From the NCBI RefSeq assembly GCF_001518815.1, contig NZ_CP013987.1:2564501-2628500 (forward strand): 64,000 nt of DNA, given 5' to 3'. The translations under genes were made by a program, and so were the position numbers. Source of the stretch: Pseudomonas oryzihabitans. Lineage in GTDB: Bacteria > Pseudomonadota > Gammaproteobacteria > Pseudomonadales > Pseudomonadaceae. Below are positions 61,419 to 64,000 of this stretch, piece by piece (the first letter of the stretch is position 1; each line of letters starts with the position of its first letter). Under the pieces are notes generated by a model, which searched no databases, was not told where the DNA came from, and saw only the letters and a program-made list of their open reading frames with translations.

Positions 61419-64000
61419 ATGCCACCGCCGATCGCTCGCCCCAAGCGTCTGGTCCCCTTGCGCAACCGCCTGCTGGCGATCGCTCTCGCGGGAATCGTGC
61501 CCCTGGCCCTGGTGGCCGGCCTCGGTCTCTGGCTGCTGGTGCAGCACCAGCAACGTGAAACGGAGCAGCGGGCGCTGGAATCCAGTCGCCAGGCGGCGAC
61601 CACCATCGAAATCGAATTGCGCCGCTCCGTGACCATCCTGCAGGCGCTCGCCGAGTCTCCCCTGCTGAACGAGAACCTCGACGACTTCGCCACCCAGGTC
61701 GGACGGGTATTGCCCCTGGTCCCGGGCTGGCGGACGGTATTGCTCGCCGCTCCCGACGGCCAGATCGTGCGGCGGATCTCGGCCCACAATCGGGCACCTG
61801 GGGGCCCCCTGGCCGAACCGGACAGCTTTGCCGAGGTGATCGCCCAGCGCCGGCCGGTGATCGGCCATTTGGCCCGCGGACCCGCCGGGCAGTTCGCCTT
61901 TCCGATACGGGTACCGGTACTCCGCGACGGGCAGCTCAGCTTCGTGCTGACCGCCGTGATGACGCCTGAGAGCATCAGAGCGGCCCGGATGACCCGCACC
62001 CTGCCGAAAGACTGGATCGGTTCGGTGTTCGATCGCCAGGGTCTTCGCATCGCGCGAACGGCCTTGCACGAAGAATCCCTCGGCCAGCGGGCCTTGCCGG
62101 GGTTGACAGAGATCCTGGCGCAACCGGGTGACGAAGGGGTCGGCATTTCTCGTACCCGGGAGGGCCATGACGTCTACACGGCCTTCGTACGCCTGCCCGA
62201 TTCCGGCTGGACCGTGACCACGGCCATCCCGACCGAAGAGGTGTCGGCAGCCGCCATCCGCTCCTTCGCTCTCTATGGCGGCGGGCTGGTGCTGTCGGTG
62301 GCCTTCGCCTGGGCGGTGGCCCTGCTACTGTCACGGCGGATCAGCCGCCCGGTGCAGGCACTGCAGAAGGCGGCCGAGGCCCTGGGTCAACGCCTGCCAC
62401 CGGTACTGCCCGACAGCGATGTCCTGGAGGTCCAGCTGGCAGGCGAGGCGCTGCTGGCCGCCGCCGAAGCGCGCCGGCTGATCGAAGAGGAGCGCGACGA
62501 CTACCTGCGTGGTCTGCAACTGAGTCAGGGGGAGCTGCAGCTGCAGGTCGCCGATCTGGAGATCCTTCAGCGGCTGAACCATCGCCTGCTGCAACTCCCT
62601 TCGCTGCCGCAGCAGTTGCAGGAGATCCTGGATATCCTGTGCCGCTTTCATCAGACGCCCTTCGGCTGTGTGTCGCTGGTCGAGGACGGCAGGCCGCCGC
62701 AACTGTATTTCACCGCAGGCTTCGCGGCCGAGGACCACGCGCAGTTGGCCGCCCTGCCGCCCGAGGCCAGCGCCTGTGGCGCTGCCATTCGCAGCGGTGA
62801 CCGAGTAGTGGCCGAACTCGCGGCCGCGACCGAATTCGCCGCCCTGGCGACCGTCGGCCGCCGCCTGGGCTTCGCCGCCGTGCATGCCGTGCCCCTGCGC
62901 AGCACCCTGCATGGCACCCTTGGAGCCATCACCGTACACCTGCCGGCGGCCCGGGCACCCACGCCACGCGAGCAGCGTCTCGCCGATCTCTGTGCCTCCA
63001 AGGCGGTGCTGGTGATCGACCGTGCGCGCAGCCAGGAAACCGCGCAGCGATCCCAACGACGCCTGCGGGTGGCCCTGGAGAGTTCGCAGGTCTGCTTTGG
63101 CATCGCCGTGCCCACGGCGGGGGCTACCCTGGCCTGGGACTACCTTAATCCCATCGGCGCAGCGACCCTGGGTCTCGCTCAGCCGGAGGCCCACGGCAGC
63201 CTGACATGGGCCAGCGCCAGCATCCTGCAGCTCTGTCAGGAACGACTGGGCAGCGACACGACCTGGTCCACCGAGGTGCAGGGCCCTGACGTCGCGGGTA
63301 CCAGCAGCTGGCTACAGGTCAGCGCGACGCCGTTCGATGGCAACGTGGCCGTCTGGTTCCTCGACATCAGTACGCGCAAGCAGCAGGAACAGGCGCTGAG
63401 GGACATCGATCGGCAAAAGGACGAATTCCTCGCCATCCTCGCCCACGAGCTGCGCAACCCGCTGGCGCCGATTCGCCATGCGGCGGCGCTGATCGCGTCC
63501 CCGGCCGCCTCGCCGGAACAACAGCGTCGCAGCTGTCAGACCATCGATCGGCAGGTGGAGCGCATGGGCGCCCTGCTCAACGACCTGCTGGACATCTCCC
63601 GCCTCACCTTTGGCCGGATCACCTTGCACCAGGAGTTCATCACCCTCCAATCGGTTCTCGACGCGAGCGCGGATGCGGCGCTGCCCCTGTTTCAGGAGCG
63701 GGGGCAGGCCTTCGACCTGCAACTGCCCGAGGCGCCCATCTGGCTCTATGCCGATCCACTGCGCCTGGAGCAAATCTTCCTGAACCTGCTGGGCAATGCG
63801 GCTCGCTATACGCCGGTGGCTGGGCAGATCAGCCTGGCCGTCTTGGAGCGCGCCGACGGGGTCCGGGTGGAGATCGCCGACAACGGCATCGGCATAGCGC
63901 CTGAGCGCCTGGACGCCCTGTTCCAGATGTTCGGCCAGGTCGATCCGCGCCTGACGGAGCGCTCGCCGGGGCTGGGCATCGGCCTGGCGCTTTCCCGGGA
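61419..64000 (+). CDS. Sensor histidine kinase, possibly hybrid (3' end outside window)
   Basis: At least 860 residues, open at the window end. Order: membrane segment at about 16-39, periplasmic Cache-like sensor, second membrane segment near 285-305 with a HAMP part (RRISRPVQAL), coiled coil, GAF domain about 390-530, PAS-like region about 545-650, then the kinase. The phosphorylated histidine is H676 in FLAILAHELRNPLAPI; the ATP-binding boxes N (LGNAARYT), G1 (ADNGIGI) and G2 (GLGIGLALSR) are visible. ATG 61419 is the first start that gives the membrane segment. Whether receiver domains follow cannot be seen. Confidence 0.9.
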   Translation, partial: MPPPIARPKRLVPLRNRLLAIALAGIVPLALVAGLGLWLLVQHQQRETEQRALESSRQAATTIEIELRRSVTILQALAESPLLNENLDDFATQVGRVLPLVPGWRTVLLAAPDGQIVRRISAHNRAPGGPLAEPDSFAEVIAQRRPVIGHLARGPAGQFAFPIRVPVLRDGQLSFVLTAVMTPESIRAARMTRTLPKDWIGSVFDRQGLRIARTALHEESLGQRALPGLTEILAQPGDEGVGISRTREGHDVYTAFVRLPDSGWTVTTAIPTEEVSAAAIRSFALYGGGLVLSVAFAWAVALLLSRRISRPVQALQKAAEALGQRLPPVLPDSDVLEVQLAGEALLAAAEARRLIEEERDDYLRGLQLSQGELQLQVADLEILQRLNHRLLQLPSLPQQLQEILDILCRFHQTPFGCVSLVEDGRPPQLYFTAGFAAEDHAQLAALPPEASACGAAIRSGDRVVAELAAATEFAALATVGRRLGFAAVHAVPLRSTLHGTLGAITVHLPAARAPTPREQRLADLCASKAVLVIDRARSQETAQRSQRRLRVALESSQVCFGIAVPTAGATLAWDYLNPIGAATLGLAQPEAHGSLTWASASILQLCQERLGSDTTWSTEVQGPDVAGTSSWLQVSATPFDGNVAVWFLDISTRKQQEQALRDIDRQKDEFLAILAHELRNPLAPIRHAAALIASPAASPEQQRRSCQTIDRQVERMGALLNDLLDISRLTFGRITLHQEFITLQSVLDASADAALPLFQERGQAFDLQLPEAPIWLYADPLRLEQIFLNLLGNAARYTPVAGQISLAVLERADGVRVEIADNGIGIAPERLDALFQMFGQVDPRLTERSPGLGIGLALSR

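Overview
The window reads as a high-GC chromosomal segment of a Pseudomonas-like gammaproteobacterium. This rests on gene content and order: a complete mdc malonate decarboxylase cluster, the liu leucine/isovalerate operon, an acoXABC acetoin operon with a sigma-54 activator, and intergenic inverted repeats of the GTTGGGCTTCGC type. Gene density is high. I saw no tRNA, rRNA, IS element, phage gene or CRISPR array. Almost all of it is catabolic, with many substrates typical of plant material.

Left part (1-16.1 kb). After the 3' end of an aldA-type aldehyde dehydrogenase comes a scattered regulon. A palindrome TGGTATACCA, or a one-base variant, lies in front of at least six transcription units: a NUDIX hydrolase; an NCS1 permease with gabD; an operon of LLM flavin monooxygenase, AA_synth protein, alpha/beta hydrolase, aldehyde dehydrogenase and flavin reductase; a DUF1330 protein; a ribB-type flavin biosynthesis gene; and a polyamine-type ABC transporter. 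A GntR/FCD regulator sits in the middle. The enzyme set matches the published trigonelline (N-methylnicotinate) pathway TgnA-E: two-component ring-opening monooxygenase, aldehyde oxidation, hydrolysis to succinate semialdehyde, oxidation to succinate. Flavin supply, two transporter types and three proteins of unknown role appear to share the same control. This is the most interesting part of the window.

16.1-28 kb. A LysR gene is divergent from liuABCDE (isovaleryl-CoA to acetoacetate plus acetyl-CoA). A LacI-family regulator then precedes gudP-gudD (glucarate uptake and dehydration), with two LacI-type operators spaced 20 bp apart.

28-41 kb. After a lone YfdX protein comes mdcABCDEGH-madLM with mdcR (malonate decarboxylation and uptake). 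A repeat element lies in frame inside the 5' end of mdcG. Next is a LysR / MHS transporter / aspartoacylase-like hydrolase group.

41-49 kb. A LysR gene is divergent from a CitMHS transporter and two AtuA-type genes. Small orphan genes, an SDR and the sigma-54 activator AcoR follow.

49-64 kb. The acoXABC-bdh operon (acetoin and butanediol) has a -24/-12 promoter and upstream inverted repeats. A GST, a methyltransferase, a heme-oxygenase-like diiron family enzyme, a diguanylate cyclase, a small conserved protein, a chemoreceptor and a histidine kinase cut by the window edge complete the segment. Gene calls rest on reading the translations; no database search was run.
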